Shown one piece after another: positions 10,445 through 20,700 of a stretch of 64,000 nucleotides of DNA (its first letter is position 1; every line of letters starts with the position of its first letter). The translations under genes were made by a program, and so were the position numbers. The DNA comes from Catenulispora sp. EB89. GTDB lineage: Bacteria > Actinomycetota > Actinomycetes > Streptomycetales > Catenulisporaceae. The notes below the pieces were generated by a model. It made no database searches. It saw only the letters and a list, made by a program, of their open reading frames with translations, and was not told the origin of the DNA. Where the stretch lies: assembly GCF_041261445.1 (NCBI RefSeq), contig NZ_JBGCCU010000003.1, forward strand, positions 372,001 to 436,000, in the 5' to 3' direction.

Positions 10445-10990
10445 GGGTGTGCGGCAGATGGAGCTCGGTGGGCGACGGGGAGAGGCGGGCCGGCGAGGAC
10501 GCGCGGCTGGCGAGGGGCTGGCTAGTAGCGCCGGCGCGCTGGGTTTCCGGCAGGCAGCGGCGTGCCCGGCAGGTGGCAGGTCGCGAGCGGCGACTGGCGG
10601 CAGGCCGGCGGCTGGCGCCTCGGCGCGCTGGAGGGCCAGCGGGCGATCGCAGTTGTGGCAGGCGGCGCCCTGGGCTGCGGGCGGCTCGTATGCGGCGGCA
10701 GGCAGCAGGGGCGCGGAAGGTGTCGGTTAGTGCGCGGCGGCGCGCCAAAAGGCGGCCTCAAGCTGGCGGCAGGCAAGCGATCGCGGTCGCGACAGGCAGC
10801 GGCGCCCTTGCAGCTCGCGAACAGCAGGCGGTAACAACGGCGCGCTGGGAGCAGCGGGCTCGCAGCTCGCGACCGGCGGCTGGCGGCTGGCGGCTGGCGG
10901 CTGGCGGGCGATGGTGATTGCGCAGGTATCGGCGTGCTGCGGGCGGCGGATCCTCCGTCGCAGCGACAGAGGATCCGGCCGCAGGCGGGG
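10445..10990. other. Non-coding low-complexity GC-rich stretch
   Basis: About 545 bases without a convincing gene. It is dominated by short words such as ggcaggc, ggcgctgg and a run of 7-bp units (ggctggc) at about 10870-10908. Open frames in it have Arg/Ala/Gly/Pro-only composition and no start signals. It separates the HTH operon promoter from the 3' end of the secreted protein gene. Confidence 0.6.
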
Positions 10991-10991
10991 C

Positions 10992-11543
10992 TCAGTGGGC
11001 GAGCGTGAACACCACCGTTGAGTTCACCGTGGTCTGGCCGGACGGGGTGCCGCAGCCGGGGCCGGTGCCCATGACGGCTCCGTCGATGGAGTCGCCGGCG
11101 AACTTGGTGCTGTTCGTCGTCGCCGTGCCGGTGCCGGTGGTGGAGGCGGCGCCCAGGACCGAGACGACGTTGGCCTGGTCGAGGGTGAGGCTGGTGGTTG
11201 TGCCGTCGGTCCAGTTGATGGTGTTCGTTGAGGGGTCGCTGTAGGCGATGCCGCTGCACTGGGCTGCCGGCAGGATTGTGGTGCGGGTCATGGTGCCGCG
11301 GACTAGGGGTTGGCCGGCGTCGTCGACGCAGGTGATGGTGCCTGTCTGCTGGAGGGTGTCGGCCTGCTGGGCGTTGGTGCCGCCCGGGTCCAGGGGTGAG
11401 GTGTAGGTGCCGCTGATGGTCGCGGTGCAGCTCGCCACCAGGACCGGGGAGGCGGTGGTGGCGGCTTGGGCGGCCGGGGCGGCGGCGGTGAGCGCGAGGG
11501 CCGCGGCGGCGGTCAGCACGGGGCCGAGGATGGCGGATCTCAT
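10992..11543 (-). CDS. Secreted hypothetical protein, beta-rich
   Basis: 183 residues. A Sec signal peptide (MRSAILGPVLTAAAALALTA..AAQA, cleavage near residue 28) is followed by a Ser/Thr-rich, probably all-beta mature protein. Four Cys in the mature part (in ASCTA, TCVDD, QCSG and PGCG) could form two disulfides. No enzyme motif is visible. Similar small secreted proteins are frequent in Streptomyces-like genomes without known function. It is transcribed away from the membrane-protein pair at 11792. Confidence 0.75.
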   Translation of the reverse strand: MRSAILGPVLTAAAALALTAAAPAAQAATTASPVLVASCTATISGTYTSPLDPGGTNAQQADTLQQTGTITCVDDAGQPLVRGTMTRTTILPAAQCSGIAYSDPSTNTINWTDGTTTSLTLDQANVVSVLGAASTTGTGTATTNSTKFAGDSIDGAVMGTGPGCGTPSGQTTVNSTVVFTLAH

Positions 11544-11778
11544 CGGGTGGGGTCTCCGGTTCCTGAGTCGGTGCCAGCAAGATCAACTTTGGCGAAGGCT
11601 ACTGGTCGGGGCGGCTGCGGCGGGTCCGGCGCGCCGGGGTGCGGGGAAAGTCGAAGCACCTGGATATGGCCCTGCGGTAGATCGCGCCGGGCATGGGCGC
11701 CCCGCGACCCGCGCCCCATCCCGTCCGTCAGAGAACGACGCCACGGTCGTGCCACCGCGACAACGGACCCGGGATCTC

Positions 11779-11786
11779 AAAGGAGG
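11779..11786 (+). promoter_or_regulatory. Strong ribosome binding site fixing the 11792 start
   Basis: AAAGGAGG, five bases before ATG 11792. It decides against the upstream in-frame ATG at 11693. Confidence 0.8.
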
Positions 11787-11791
11787 ACATC

Positions 11792-12652
11792 ATGACCGAG
11801 CGGAACCTGACTCCCGGCACCGGATGGGCCAACCCCGCCGGACCGGGGCCCAATCGCCCCGACGATGCGGGCGGGGCTTTGAACCAGGTGAAGAACGCCT
11901 GGCGGACGCCCGGCGGCAAGCTGCTCACCATCGCGCCGGCGGTGATCGCGCTGATCGTCGGGATCGTCCTGGGCATGTCCGTCGGCGGCGGAACGAAGAC
12001 CGTGCACACCGCCACGGCCGGCCCGACCAGCTTCATCACCACGACCGCGACGACCACCGCGGCCGGCGCCGCGCCGTCGTCCGCGACGTCCGCGACGTCC
12101 AGCGGCTCGGTCGTGGTGCCCCAGGCGACCGCCCCCGGCACGCCGACCGGGACCACTCCCCCGTCGGCGACCGACAGTTCGCCGAGCCCGAACTCCACCG
12201 GGGTCGGTGTCGTACCGCTGGCCGACCTGACGCCGGCCGGCGGGGCCTGGGAGTCGCACAACGCGAACCCCATGATCAACGGCACGCTTCAGCAGTTCTC
12301 GGTCATGCAGGACATCGGGGAGTACAACACGGACGGCGACGTGGGCTACAACCTCGGTCGCTACTACACGAAGTTCACCGGCCTGCTCGGGCTTGACGAC
12401 AACTCGGCCAAGTCCACGATGCATCCGACCGTGGAGATCGACGGCGACGGCGTCAAGATCGCCACCTTCACCCCGACGCTCGGCCACCCGGCGCAGATCA
12501 ACCTGAACGTCAGCGGCGTTCTGCGGCTCGACATCAAGTACACCAGCCTCGACAACACCGGCTACAACACCATCGGAACCACGCTCATCCTCGGCAACGG
12601 CCAGCTGACGACCGTCCCCGGCTACCACCCGCCGCCGCCCACCTCGTCCTGA
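11792..12652 (+). CDS. Membrane-anchored protein with NPCBM-like carbohydrate-binding domain
   Basis: 286 residues. A short cytoplasmic N-terminus (about 1-45) is followed by one transmembrane helix (LLTIAPAVIALIVGIVLGM, about 47-66). A long Ser/Thr/Pro/Ala extracellular linker (to about 160) leads to a C-terminal beta-sandwich. Its pattern YNLGRYYTKFTGLLGLDD..VEIDGDGVKI..INLNVSGVLRLDIK is typical of NPCBM (novel putative carbohydrate binding module) domains. It probably binds glycans at the cell surface. The small DUF898-like membrane protein follows 35 bp downstream, so the two are likely co-transcribed. Family assignment rests on pattern recognition. Confidence 0.75.
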   Translation: MTERNLTPGTGWANPAGPGPNRPDDAGGALNQVKNAWRTPGGKLLTIAPAVIALIVGIVLGMSVGGGTKTVHTATAGPTSFITTTATTTAAGAAPSSATSATSSGSVVVPQATAPGTPTGTTPPSATDSSPSPNSTGVGVVPLADLTPAGGAWESHNANPMINGTLQQFSVMQDIGEYNTDGDVGYNLGRYYTKFTGLLGLDDNSAKSTMHPTVEIDGDGVKIATFTPTLGHPAQINLNVSGVLRLDIKYTSLDNTGYNTIGTTLILGNGQLTTVPGYHPPPPTSS

Positions 12653-12687
12653 GTCCGAAACCCCTGCTCCGGAAAGGAATCAGCACC

Positions 12688-13032
12688 ATGGCACGCGAAA
12701 ACAACCGCTTCATGTTCGACGGCGGCGCCGCCACGTTCTGGGGCACCGCCCTGCTGGCCGGCCTCGTCACGATGTTCACGCTCGGCATCTGCTACCCGTT
12801 CGGCGTCGTCCTGATGCAGCGCTGGCAGGCCAAGCACTCGTACATCGACGGCCAGCGCCTGATCTTCACCGGATCGGCCTGGGGCCTGTTCGGCAACTGG
12901 CTCAAGTGGTGGTTCTTCACCTGCATCACGCTCGGCATCTACGGGTACTGGGTCATCCCGCGAGTCACCCGCTGGAAGTGGGAGAACACCGAGTTCGACC
13001 CCGCGACCCCGGCCGTCACCTACGCGCGGTAG
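12688..13032 (+). CDS. DUF898-like small membrane protein
   Basis: 114 residues with GGAAAGGA upstream. The motifs FMFDGGAATFWG, TLGICYPFGVVLMQRW, YIDGQRLIFTGSAWGLFGNW and CITLGIYGYWVIPR match the repeat signature of DUF898/YjgN-type inner-membrane proteins, but only one repeat set is present. Two to three hydrophobic helices. Function unknown; possibly linked to the NPCBM protein encoded just upstream. Confidence 0.8.
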   Translation: MARENNRFMFDGGAATFWGTALLAGLVTMFTLGICYPFGVVLMQRWQAKHSYIDGQRLIFTGSAWGLFGNWLKWWFFTCITLGIYGYWVIPRVTRWKWENTEFDPATPAVTYAR

Positions 13033-13061
13033 ACCGCGCGCGAGCGGCGCGGCTGAGGAAT

Positions 13062-13101
13062 GAGCCCGGCGGAAGCGACGTTGGTCGCTTGCGCCGGGCT
13101 C
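13062..13101 (+). terminator. Hairpin after the DUF898 gene
   Basis: An 18-bp stem with one mismatch (GAGCCCGGCG..AAGCGAC / GTCGCTT..CGCCGGGCTC) around a GTTG loop, 30 bases past the stop. No strong T-tract, as is common in actinomycetes. Confidence 0.7.
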
Positions 13102-13168
13102 CTCGCGCTTGTCAGGGCTCGTCGAACCCGATCGAGACCCGATCGAGACCCGCCAAGGAGAGTGCCAC

Positions 13169-14026
13169 GTGGAACTGGGTGTGTACGGCCTGAGCGCCAA
13201 AGCGACGCTGGGACCCGCCGACACGGCACGACTGGCCCGCCGGGCCGAGGAGCTGGGATACCGCTCGTGGTGGGTGGGCGACCACGTGGTCCTGCCCTCT
13301 CCTCGCGTACCGGAGTCCCCGATGGCCCCGGAGGACCCGATCCTCGACCCGCTCCTGCACCTGTCCTACGTGGCCGCGCTCACCGAGCGGATGGAGCTGG
13401 GCACCGGCATCGTCATCCTCCCGCAGCGCAATCCGCTGGTCCTGGCCAAGCAGGCGGCCAGCCTGGATGTCCTGTCCGGCGGCCGGCTGCTGCTCGGCGT
13501 CGCGCCGGGATACCTGGAGCCGGAGCTCGCGGCGCTCGGCGTCACGCTGGCCGAGCGCGGCGGCCGGACCGACGAGTACCTGGACGCGATGCGCCAGCTC
13601 TGGAACGAGCCCGCGCCGGAGTTCCACGGGAAGTACGTCGACTTCGCGAACCTGGTCGCGTATCCACGACCGGTCCAGCCCGGCGGCCCCCGCATCGTGA
13701 TCGGCGGCCACAGCCCCGCCGCCTATCGCCGCGCGGTCGCCAAGGGCCACGGCTGGATCGGCAACGGCAGCAACCCGGCCGATCTCCAGCAGCACCTGGA
13801 CGGGTTGGCGAAGGCGGCGCGCGAGGTGGAGCGCCCGGAGTGGCTAGGCCGGCTGGAGATCACCTTCATGCAAGTCAACCCGGTCGAGGTGCGGCCGGAA
13901 TTCGCGCTGCGCTATGCGGAACTCGGCGTGGACCGGCTGCTGGTGTATCCGCTGCCGTTGGAGGTTCCGGCGGACGTCGAGGCCTTCCTGGAACAGCACG
14001 CCGAACTCATCCGGCGATCCGAGTGA
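13169..14026 (+). CDS. Luciferase-like (LLM) F420-dependent oxidoreductase
   Basis: 285 residues from GTG 13169 (AAGGAG eight bases upstream). It opens with the LLM beta-strand ELGVYGLSAKATLGPADTA and carries WWVGDHVVLP, the substrate-loop LGTGIVILPQRNPLVLAKQAASLD, and LSGGRLLLGVAPGYLEPE. These are hallmarks of F420-dependent TIGR03619-type members. Such enzymes use F420H2 (less often FMNH2) for hydride transfer. It stands alone between a terminator and the convergent ROK gene, so the substrate is unknown. Confidence 0.88.
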   Translation: MELGVYGLSAKATLGPADTARLARRAEELGYRSWWVGDHVVLPSPRVPESPMAPEDPILDPLLHLSYVAALTERMELGTGIVILPQRNPLVLAKQAASLDVLSGGRLLLGVAPGYLEPELAALGVTLAERGGRTDEYLDAMRQLWNEPAPEFHGKYVDFANLVAYPRPVQPGGPRIVIGGHSPAAYRRAVAKGHGWIGNGSNPADLQQHLDGLAKAAREVERPEWLGRLEITFMQVNPVEVRPEFALRYAELGVDRLLVYPLPLEVPADVEAFLEQHAELIRRSE

Positions 14027-14039
14027 ATCCGTCCTCAGC

Positions 14040-15407
14040 TCACTCGTCCCCGCGCCGGCCGCCGTCGGCCAACAGCCGCGCGACCGGCAACGTCGCCGCA
14101 CCGAGCGCGGTCGCCGAGGGGCCGAGTTCGCCCGGCTCGATGCGCGTGAACTCCTGCAGATAGGGCAGCGCATGCTGCCGCACGACCAGGCGCACCGCCG
14201 GCAACAGCGCGTCGCACAGCAACGCGCCCGCCCAGCCGGAGAGGATCACGCGATCCGGTGCGACCAGGTTGATCAGATTGCTGATTCCGACGCCGAGGTA
14301 CCGGGCCGTCTCGTCCAGCACCGCGCTGGCCGCGGGTTCCTGGTGCTTGACGGCGCGGGCGACGAGTTCGGCCAGATGCGCCTCGACTCCACCGCCGCCG
14401 CCACCGCCGCCAGCGCCGACACCGCCGACGCCACCACCGCCGCCAGCGCCGACACCGCCGACTCCAGCGCCGCCGCCGCCACCGCCATCGCCGCCGCCAC
14501 CACCGACACCACCGCCACCGCCGCTACCGACACCAGCGCCATCGCCGCCACCGCCGTCGAACGGCGCGCTGCCCGGCATCGCCGCATAGCGCGCGAGGAT
14601 CGCCTCGGCCCCGATGTACGTCTCCAGACAGCCGCGCGCGCCGCAGCGGCACATGGGGCCGTCGAGGTCGACGACCGTGTGTCCCCACTCCATCGTGAAG
14701 CTGCGGGCCCGGCCCGCCGGACCGGCCGTCATCGACAGCGCGCCGCCGGCGCCGATCCCCAGCAGAAGCGTCACGGCGCGCTCCGCGCCGCGTGCGGCAC
14801 CGCGCCAGTTCTCGGCCTGGCCCAGGGCCATCGCGCCGTTGTCGACGTCGGGCGCGAAGCCGAGGCCGGCGCGGAGCAGGCCGGCCAGCGGGACCGCGGA
14901 CCAGCCGAGGGTCGGTGCGTGGATCACCGATCCGCCGGCGCCCGGGACGCCGATGCCGACGCCGAGCAGGCCGTCCGGCGTGATGCCGGCGCGCGCGGTG
15001 ACGGCGGCTATCTCGGACAGGATCTGGTCGGCCACCTCGTGCGGCGGGATCTGCGCGGTGGCCACCGCCCGGACCTCGTCGTCGGCGACCGGTTGCAGCG
15101 TCCAGTCGAACAGGCCGACCCGGATCTCGGTCTCGCCGATGTCGACGCCGACCACGTGCCCGAAGTCCGGGCGCACGCGCAGCAGCGAGCGCGGCCGGCC
15201 GCCGGCCGAGCTCTGCGAGCCGTTCTCGCCGACCAGGCCGTCCGCGATCAGGTCGGAGACCACGTTGCTGATCGTCGCGGCGCTCAGGCCGGAGGCCCGT
15301 GCCAGGTCGTTGCGATTGGTGCACTCCCGGAGATACAGCCGTGTCAGGACGTCCGAGCGGTTGTGCCACCGCAGATCACGGGTCGTTCTCTGGGCGCGGG
15401 AGGTCAC
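14040..15407 (-). CDS. ROK-family transcriptional regulator with glycine-rich insertion
   Basis: 455 residues. An N-terminal winged helix (RNDLARASGLSAATISNVVSDLIADGLV, about 32-60) precedes a ROK sugar-kinase-like domain with VGVDIGETEIRVGLFD, GIGVPGAGG, EWGHTVVD and the zinc motif CRCGARGCLE. About 56 residues of almost pure Gly/Val/Ala (roughly 283-340) interrupt the ROK domain; this insertion has no counterpart in the family. It is divergent from the GH30 gene (210-bp gap) and is the likely sugar-responsive repressor of the adjacent glycosidase genes. Confidence 0.9.
   Translation of the reverse strand: MTSRAQRTTRDLRWHNRSDVLTRLYLRECTNRNDLARASGLSAATISNVVSDLIADGLVGENGSQSSAGGRPRSLLRVRPDFGHVVGVDIGETEIRVGLFDWTLQPVADDEVRAVATAQIPPHEVADQILSEIAAVTARAGITPDGLLGVGIGVPGAGGSVIHAPTLGWSAVPLAGLLRAGLGFAPDVDNGAMALGQAENWRGAARGAERAVTLLLGIGAGGALSMTAGPAGRARSFTMEWGHTVVDLDGPMCRCGARGCLETYIGAEAILARYAAMPGSAPFDGGGGDGAGVGSGGGGGVGGGGGDGGGGGGAGVGGVGAGGGGGVGGVGAGGGGGGGGVEAHLAELVARAVKHQEPAASAVLDETARYLGVGISNLINLVAPDRVILSGWAGALLCDALLPAVRLVVRQHALPYLQEFTRIEPGELGPSATALGAATLPVARLLADGGRRGDE
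14388..14563. repeat. Low-complexity (gcc/acc)n tract inside the ROK gene
   Basis: About 175 bases made of gccgcc, accgcc and gccgacaccgccgac units encode the Gly-rich insertion on the minus strand. In-frame and prone to slippage. Confidence 0.8.
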
Positions 15408-15518
15408 GGCACGGATTCTGCCACGTCACGGCCGCGCGAGGTCGAGTTCGGCTGATCCACACCGGAACGCTTCGGCGGCCGATTGGTTTAGACCCTTGAC
15501 GAGACCGGGCGGTGAGAG

Positions 15519-15535
15519 TTCAATCACGTCTTGAA
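15519..15535. promoter_or_regulatory. Possible operator between ROK and GH30
   Basis: TTCAA-N7-TTGAA inverted repeat in a locally AT-rich patch of the divergent intergenic region; a candidate site for the ROK regulator. No clear -35/-10 pair could be assigned. Confidence 0.4.
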
Positions 15536-15616
15536 CTAAGAAGTGAATAAAAGAGCTGAGACGATCAACCCAGCACACCTCCCCACTCCCCCACGTAGTC
15601 CTCAGGCGGTACCCCC

Positions 15617-17524
15617 ATGTCTAAATCGTCACCAGGCTCCACCGCGAGACACCGTGTCCGGCTCCTGATCCGCGCGGTCTCAGCCGCCGCGCTTGTTTCG
15701 TCGGGATTCGCGATCGCCGACGCCGCTCCGGCGCACGCCGCGAACGAGGCGGTCAACATCTGGCTGACCACCACGAACGACTCCGGCGGGCGCAACGTCA
15801 CCCAGGGCCTGCAGCAGCAGGCGCCGATCTCGTTCAACTCCGGCAACGGCGGCGCCGGCCAGGTGGTCACCGTCAACGAGAACACGCACTACCAGCAGTT
15901 CACCGGCGCCGGCGCGTCCTTCACGGACACCGCGGCCTGGCTGATGAACAGCAGCGGTGCGCTCAGCTCGTCCACCCGCAACACCCTGATGAACAACTTG
16001 TTCAACCCCACGACAGGGATCGGGCTGGACTTCCTGCGCAACCCGATGGGCGCCTCGGACCTCGCCCGGTACAGCTACACGTTCGACGACATGCCCTCGG
16101 GGCAGACCGACCCGTCGCTGGCGAACTTCTCCATCGCGCACGACATGGCCGACGTGCTGCCGCTGACCAAGCAGGCGCAGCAGCTCAATCCGGGGCTGAA
16201 GGTCATGGCCACGCCGTGGACCGCGCCGCCGTGGATGAAGGACAGCGGCGCGTACAGCCAGGGCTATCTCCAGTCGCAGTACTACTCCGCCTACGCGCAG
16301 TACTTCGTTAAGTACATCCAGGCGTACCAGGCTCAGGGCGTCCCGATCAACTTCGTCTCGGTGCAGAACGAGCCCACCTGCTGCTCCGGCTACCCGTCGA
16401 TGCAGTGGAACGGATCAGGCCTCGACTTCTTCACGGCGAACGACCTGCTGCCGGCGTTCCACGCCGCGGGTCTGTCGACAAAGGTGCTGGCGCTGGACTG
16501 GAACCCGGACAGCTACGCCTCGTACGGCGCCCCCACCGTCGACGACGCCACGGTCCGCAACGACCCCAACTTCGGCGGGATCGCGTGGCACGGCTACGAA
16601 GGCAGCGTCACCACGCAGACGGACATCCACAATCAGTACCCGAACGTGGACGCCTACGACACCGAGCACTCCGGCGGCACCTGGATCGCCAACCAGCAGC
16701 AGGAGGACATGAACAACATCATCGACTACACCCGGAACTGGGGTAAGTCGGTGGTGAAGTGGTCGCTGGCGGTGGACCAGAACATGGGCCCGCACAACGG
16801 CGGCTGCGGCACCTGCACCGGTCTGGTCACCGTGCACAACGGCGACTCGCGGTCCGGCCAGGTCGACTACAACATCGAGTACTACGACATGGGGCAGCTG
16901 ACCAAGTTCGTGAAGCCGGGCGCGTACCGCATCGACTCCACGGCCAACAGCAGCATCCCGAACGTCGCCTGGCAGAACCCGGACGGCTCGAAGGCGCTGG
17001 TCGCGTACAACGAGTCGGGCAGCACGCAGACCCTGACGGTCAACTGGGGCAACGAGAACTTCAGCTACTCGCTGCCGGCGCAGACCTCCGCGACCTTCAC
17101 CTGGAGCGGCACCCAGGGCTCCGGCGGCGGGGGCGGCACGCCCACCGGCCAGATCACCGGCTACGGCGGCAAGTGCGTCGACATCGCCGGCGCCAACTCG
17201 GCGAACGGCACCGCGGTCCAGCTGTACGACTGCAACGGGACCGCCGCGCAGCAGTGGACGGTGGCGTCGAACGGCTCGCTGCAGGCCCTGGGCAAGTGCA
17301 TGGACGTGACCAGCGCCGGCACCGCGAACGGAACGAAGGTGCAGCTGTACGACTGCAACGGCACGGCCGCGCAGCAATGGCAGCACCAAGCCAACGGGGA
17401 GCTGGTGAACACCAACTCCGGACGCTGTCTGGACGCCACCGGGCCGAGCTCGGCGAACGGGACCAGGCTGCAGATCTGGGACTGCGCCGACGGTGCGAAC
17501 CAGCAGTGGAACCTGCCGTCGTGA
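15617..17524 (+). CDS. Secreted GH30 glycosidase with C-terminal ricin-type CBM13
   Basis: 635 residues. A signal peptide ends near residue 42 (AHA/ANEA). The GH30 (beta-glucosylceramidase/endo-beta-1,6-glucanase-like) TIM barrel shows QQFTGAGASFTDTAAWLM, LDFLRNPMGASD, TPWTAPPWMKD, the acid/base Glu in SVQNEPTC and the nucleophile Glu in YDTEHSGG. It is followed by the small beta domain of the family, a Gly linker (about 502-510) and a ricin-B lectin/CBM13 trefoil with repeated LYDCNGTAAQQW. It acts outside the cell on beta-glucans or glycosylceramide-like substrates; exact specificity unclear. Divergent from the ROK regulator. Confidence 0.92.
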   Translation: MSKSSPGSTARHRVRLLIRAVSAAALVSSGFAIADAAPAHAANEAVNIWLTTTNDSGGRNVTQGLQQQAPISFNSGNGGAGQVVTVNENTHYQQFTGAGASFTDTAAWLMNSSGALSSSTRNTLMNNLFNPTTGIGLDFLRNPMGASDLARYSYTFDDMPSGQTDPSLANFSIAHDMADVLPLTKQAQQLNPGLKVMATPWTAPPWMKDSGAYSQGYLQSQYYSAYAQYFVKYIQAYQAQGVPINFVSVQNEPTCCSGYPSMQWNGSGLDFFTANDLLPAFHAAGLSTKVLALDWNPDSYASYGAPTVDDATVRNDPNFGGIAWHGYEGSVTTQTDIHNQYPNVDAYDTEHSGGTWIANQQQEDMNNIIDYTRNWGKSVVKWSLAVDQNMGPHNGGCGTCTGLVTVHNGDSRSGQVDYNIEYYDMGQLTKFVKPGAYRIDSTANSSIPNVAWQNPDGSKALVAYNESGSTQTLTVNWGNENFSYSLPAQTSATFTWSGTQGSGGGGGTPTGQITGYGGKCVDIAGANSANGTAVQLYDCNGTAAQQWTVASNGSLQALGKCMDVTSAGTANGTKVQLYDCNGTAAQQWQHQANGELVNTNSGRCLDATGPSSANGTRLQIWDCADGANQQWNLPS

Positions 17525-17551
17525 GCCGAGGGAACTGACGACGGGAAGGGC

Positions 17552-17584
17552 GGGTCGCGCGCCGGTTTCGGTGGCGCGCGACCC
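17552..17584. terminator. Hairpin terminator after GH30
   Basis: A perfect 12-bp stem (GGGTCGCGCGCC / GGCGCGCGACCC) with a 9-base loop, 28 bases after the stop, in a convergent intergenic region. Confidence 0.8.
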
Positions 17585-17640
17585 ACGCTTGCGGGCGGCG
17601 GCAGGCGGCGGGCCTGCCGGCGCTGCGCGGCGGTGAGGGT

Positions 17641-17674
17641 GGTGGTGGAGGCGGTGGCGAGTGCCTCCACCACC
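17641..17674. terminator. Second hairpin in the GH30/GH79 convergent gap
   Basis: GGTGGTGGAGGC / GCCTCCACCACC with a 10-base loop. It probably terminates the minus-strand GH79 transcript, whose gene ends at 17779. Confidence 0.65.
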
Positions 17675-17778
17675 ACCACTTCGCTGTAGCCGGCATGACC
17701 TGCGCGCAGCGACTCGGACTCATGCGCGGTCCCGCACCCACGACCGCCACCCGCCACCCGCCAGCGAAACCCGCGCCT

Positions 17779-20700
17779 CTACCGCACAACCACGACAGCG
17801 GCGCTCCCCGCCGGCACGTTCACCGTCAGCCAGCGCCCGTGCACCGCGATCGCCTTCGGCACCGGGGCGAACGCCCCGTCGGCGCCGACCGTCGAGCCGG
17901 CGATGGTGACGGCCTTCGAGGTGAGCGATGGCGCGGTCAGCACGTACGACTGCCCCGAGGTCGCCGCTGTCGGCAGCGTCACGGTCGCCGTGATCGGCGC
18001 CGTCCCCTTGTTGTCGACCACCACGTTGCCGCCGATCGCCCACGCCGACACGCCGCTTCCGCCGCTCACCGAAGCCGTGTGCAGCGTCCCGACACCGGCG
18101 AGCTTCCACAGCAGCGCGCCGTAGTACACGCCCTGCACGCCGGTCGGGGTCAGGCCATTGAAGACGATCGGCGAGTAGTTCAGCGTGAACTGGGACGACG
18201 TGCCGCCATGGAAGTTCACGCCGTCCCCGCCGTCGGCGGCCAGCCCCTCCATGAAGTCCAGCGACCACAGCGCGGCCGCCTCGACGTCGCTCACGCCGGC
18301 GGCGCCGCCGTGGAAGTACGAGTTCGCCTCCGTCATGCGCCAGCGCGGGATGCCGTTCGCGGACTTGGCGCTCGCGATCGCCGCCGCGTCGGTCGCGAAG
18401 CTGCTCGGGTTGGCGGCGAGCATCCCGGCGATCGACGCCGTCGTGTTGCTGCCGATGTACATGTGCATCGACAGCATGGCCAGCCCGTTCTTCTTCTCGT
18501 CGGCCGCGAACTGCGCGTCCCACGAGCCGTGCCGATACGTCCCCGGCCCGTCGAACACCGCCTGCGGCACCTTGGCGCGGATCGCCGCCACGTAGGTGTT
18601 GAACGACGTCTCGTACGCCGCCTCGGTGTCGTAGACGTTCGGCTCGTTCCCGATCTCGAACGCCACGAGGCTGCTCCCCAGCGCATGCGCCGCGAACGCC
18701 GCCTCCGACGCGGCGTTGGCAGGCGTGTTCGTCTTGAGGTTGATGCCGTAGATCACCCGCCAGCCGGCCGCCTTGGCGAACGCCGCCAGCTTCGTCACGT
18801 CCGCCGGCGCGATCTCCGACGCCGACCCGCCGGCCCCGGCCGCGTTCCAGTTCACGATGTCGACCAGGTTCCCGCCGATCCGGAGGTAACCGGGCCCGAG
18901 CAGCCGGAACAGGTTGACGAGGTTGGTGTTGTACGGGTCGAACATCCCGGCGCCGACCCGGTCCTTCTCAAAACTGAACCCTGCGAAACCCGCCCCGACC
19001 GACCCGGCGGAGCCCGGATTCACGGCCACGGTCACCGGCACAGACCCCGACAGCGACACCTGGCCGTGAGCGGCGACAGCCTTCGCACCCACCGGCGGCA
19101 AAGGAGCCTGCGTCCACCCGAGAACGCTCTGATAAGCAGACTCGATCCCCGCATTCGCCGAAATGGAAGCAGGAACCTGCGACGCCCCACTGATCGTGGT
19201 GTTGTGCGCGACCGTGACACCACCGCCGCTGGTGGTTCCAGCGGGATTCTCGAAGTAGTTCCCCTCGACATCCGTCGGGTCATAGGTCGTGGTCTTACCC
19301 GGCGCGTAGTCCGTGTGCCGAGAAGCCCACGCCTGAGCATTCGGGTCGTTGTAGACCGCATTCCCCGTGATCGTCTCGAACGTGCAGCCGTTGTCCGTGT
19401 AGATGACGTGCCCACTACCGGTCTGGTCGTGGATGTCGTTGCCGGACACGTGCTCGCCAGTGGCCAGCGAACTCCCGGTGATGCCCTGCGTGTAGATGGC
19501 GCCGCCGTCGTTCAGCACACCCATGTGGTCGAAGATGAGGTTGTTCGAGATGGCGTTGTCATGCGAGAAGTTCGCCTGCGGCGCCTCCTTCTCCTTGTCC
19601 GGCCACCCACCCCACCCCTGCGAGATCGCGGTGTACGGCGTGTGGTCGACCTGGTTGTGGCTGACGCTGTCATGCGCCGTGTATCCGGAATCGATCCCCA
19701 CACCGCCGCGGAACTCCACCGGAACATTGAAGACGTGATTGTCGGTGACCGAATTACCAGAGGTCTGCGACGCCCCGGTAGCCGTCGGCATGTCCACATT
19801 CCCGAGCTGAATCCCGTTCCCGGACACGTCCGTGACCACGTCGCCCTTGACCACGTCGTTCTGCGAGCCGTCGCCGAGCGCCAGCCCGGCCGCGCCGAGG
19901 TGCACGAAGGCGTCGCCGGTGAACTGGATGTTCTGGTCGTACGTCAACGAGACGTTCCCGGGAATCTGAGTCCACGCCCCGTAAGGACACGTCCCGAGCT
20001 TGTAGCTCGACGGCGGAATGTGGCACAACCCCTGCGCCGCCGCCCCGTTCGCACCGGTCACCTGGTAGTTCGCCTGGATCTCGGAGAAGCCGTCGCTCGT
20101 GCCCTGCGTGTGGAACTGCGGCCCGAGCCAGGTGGCGTAGGAGAACTGGATCCCGGAGAAGACCACGTTGTGCAGCGGCGCCGAGGCCGTGCCGCCACCG
20201 GTGACCAGGCTCTGCAACACCGGAGCCTCGACGTCGGCGCTGCTCATCGTCTCGCCGGAGCGCGGAACGTAATACAGCTTGCTGTCACCCTGGTCGAGGA
20301 ACCACTGCCCCGGCGTGTTCGCGCCGAGGAACTGGAAGGCGTTCTCCACGCTCGTCGGCTGCTCGGTGATGGAGCTGCGGCCGACCAGGTTGTAGGCCCG
20401 GCCGTCCGGGAACGACCCGGCGCGCGCCGTCGAGTTCGTCCAGCACGGCTGCGCCATGACGACCGCCGAGCCGCTGAACGACGCCACCGGGCACCGCGGT
20501 TCGGTCCACGCCCCGAGGCCGCCCCGGTACACGAACTCCAGCTGCGGCTTGGCCCCGCTGGGATTCCGCCACGCGGCCATCGCCGACCCGCCGCCGCTGT
20601 AGCCGGTGGAGTCCTGCCCGGTCAGGGAGTTGGGCAGCGACCCGGTGGCGCGCGTCGCGCGGGTGCCGTTGACGTAGAGCTGCCGCGTCTGGAGTCCGGC

